Positions 63,594 through 64,000 of a stretch of 64,000 nt of DNA are shown here, piece by piece; positions within the stretch are counted from its first letter, which is position 1; each line of letters starts with the position of its first letter. The stretch is taken from the NCBI RefSeq assembly GCF_003813775.1, contig NZ_RPDH01000002.1, forward strand, positions 1,984,001 through 2,048,000, given 5' to 3'. Under the pieces are notes generated by a model, which saw nothing but the letters and a program-made list of their open reading frames with translations, had not been told where the DNA came from and did not search any database. Position numbers and translations under genes: made by a program. Origin of the DNA: Chitinophaga lutea (lineage in GTDB: Bacteria > Bacteroidota > Bacteroidia > Chitinophagales > Chitinophagaceae).

Positions 63594-64000
63594 ATGAAAA
63601 GAATCGTAGTGGCGGGAGCCATGGCATTGAGCTTTATCATGCCGGTACAAGCGCAGCAAAAAACCAATCCCGAGGAGATCAAACAAAAAATGCAATGGTT
63701 TGCAGACGCCAAACTGGGCATTTTTATCCACTGGGGCATTTATGCGGTGAAGGGGATCGACGAGAGCTGGAGCTTTCACAACAAAAAAATTTCTCATGCA
63801 GACTACATGGCGCAGATGAAGGGCTTCACCGCCTCCAAATACGACCCGCAGGCCTGGGCCGCCCTGGTAAAGGAATCCGGTGCGAGATACGCCGTGATCA
63901 CCACCAAACATCACGACGGTGTAGCGCTGTGGGACACCAAATTCAATAAACTCAGCACCGCCCGCGGCACACCGGCCAAAAGGGATGTGCTCACCCCCTT
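63594..64000 (+). CDS. GH29 alpha-L-fucosidase, 5' part (cut by window edge)
   Basis: The first 135 codons of a secreted GH29 enzyme. The signal peptide MKRIVVAGAMALSFIMPVQA is followed by WFADAKLGIFIHWGIYAVKG and TTKHHDGVALWDTKF, the family's N-terminal and sugar-binding motifs also found in the GH29 protein at 47082-48551. The nucleophile lies beyond the window. It is divergent from the nucleotidyltransferase gene by 306 bp. Sequence outside the conserved motifs differs clearly from the other GH29 protein, so it is not a recent duplicate. Confidence 0.9.
   Translation, partial: MKRIVVAGAMALSFIMPVQAQQKTNPEEIKQKMQWFADAKLGIFIHWGIYAVKGIDESWSFHNKKISHADYMAQMKGFTASKYDPQAWAALVKESGARYAVITTKHHDGVALWDTKFNKLSTARGTPAKRDVLTP

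Overview
The window looks like a chromosomal segment of a Bacteroidetes bacterium, most likely a Chitinophaga-like member of the Chitinophagaceae. This rests on gene content: a FecI/FecR/TonB-receptor system with an STN domain, Bacteroidetes-type outer-membrane barrels, a DAHP synthase fused to chorismate mutase, CsbD-like and DinB proteins, GH29 and GH95 fucosidases, and many lipoproteins. It also rests on promoters of the form TTTG-N19/20-TAnnTTTG. No rRNA, tRNA, CRISPR array, prophage or insertion sequence was found.

Layout. 1-9.6 kb: cell-surface and housekeeping genes (methyltransferase fragment, GT2 glycosyltransferase, secreted coiled-coil protein, OxyR, Prc-type tail-specific protease, sugar dehydrogenase-like protein, MFS exporter, YkgJ-type Cys-cluster protein). 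9.7-12.7 kb: gcvP. 12.7-21.4 kb: an ECF sigma gene facing a five-gene minus-strand unit (FecR, TonB receptor, beta-helix lipoprotein, second lipoprotein, S41 peptidase lipoprotein). 21.6-29.2 kb: outer-membrane barrel, unknown protein, DinB, CocE-type hydrolase, lipocalin-like protein, FKBP isomerase. 29.4-37.1 kb: a seven-gene aromatic amino acid operon (pheA, aminotransferase, tyrA, aroF-chorismate mutase, aroB, aroA, aroC). 37.1-41.4 kb: repeats, a small lipoprotein, an ECF sigma paired with a membrane-anchored trypsin-like protease, and small proteins. 41.4-51 kb: carbohydrate genes (aldose epimerase, xylA, xylB, sodium/sugar symporter, GH29, GH95). 51-53 kb: FAD oxidoreductase and a HigBA toxin-antitoxin pair. 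53.1-61.1 kb: the isoleucine/valine pathway (ilvE, ilvD, ilvB, ilvN, ilvC, ilvA). 61.3-64 kb: a sugar kinase/nucleotidyltransferase pair and the start of another GH29 gene.

The most striking signal is regulatory. The aromatic operon is preceded by two consecutive short leader-peptide genes, rich in Phe/Tyr/Trp and Phe/Tyr codons. Each is followed by an intrinsic terminator that can be opposed by a competing pairing, and a good Bacteroidetes promoter lies upstream of the first. The ilvE gene has a third leader, rich in Val and Ile codons, also followed by a terminator. In two of the three leaders the segment that can open the terminator is a GGAGG-type sequence lying on the leader's own stop codon. 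This looks like classical ribosome-stalling attenuation, in tandem for the aromatic operon.

Other unexplained structures: two arrays with an 11-bp period that reverse orientation around a dyad (8671-8751 and 37321-37427), a 60-bp tandem array of terminator-like hairpins (about 39694-39980), and a structured ilvC-ilvA spacer with a 16-bp long-range inverted repeat. All functional statements are from reading the sequence and from family knowledge; no database search or folding program was run.
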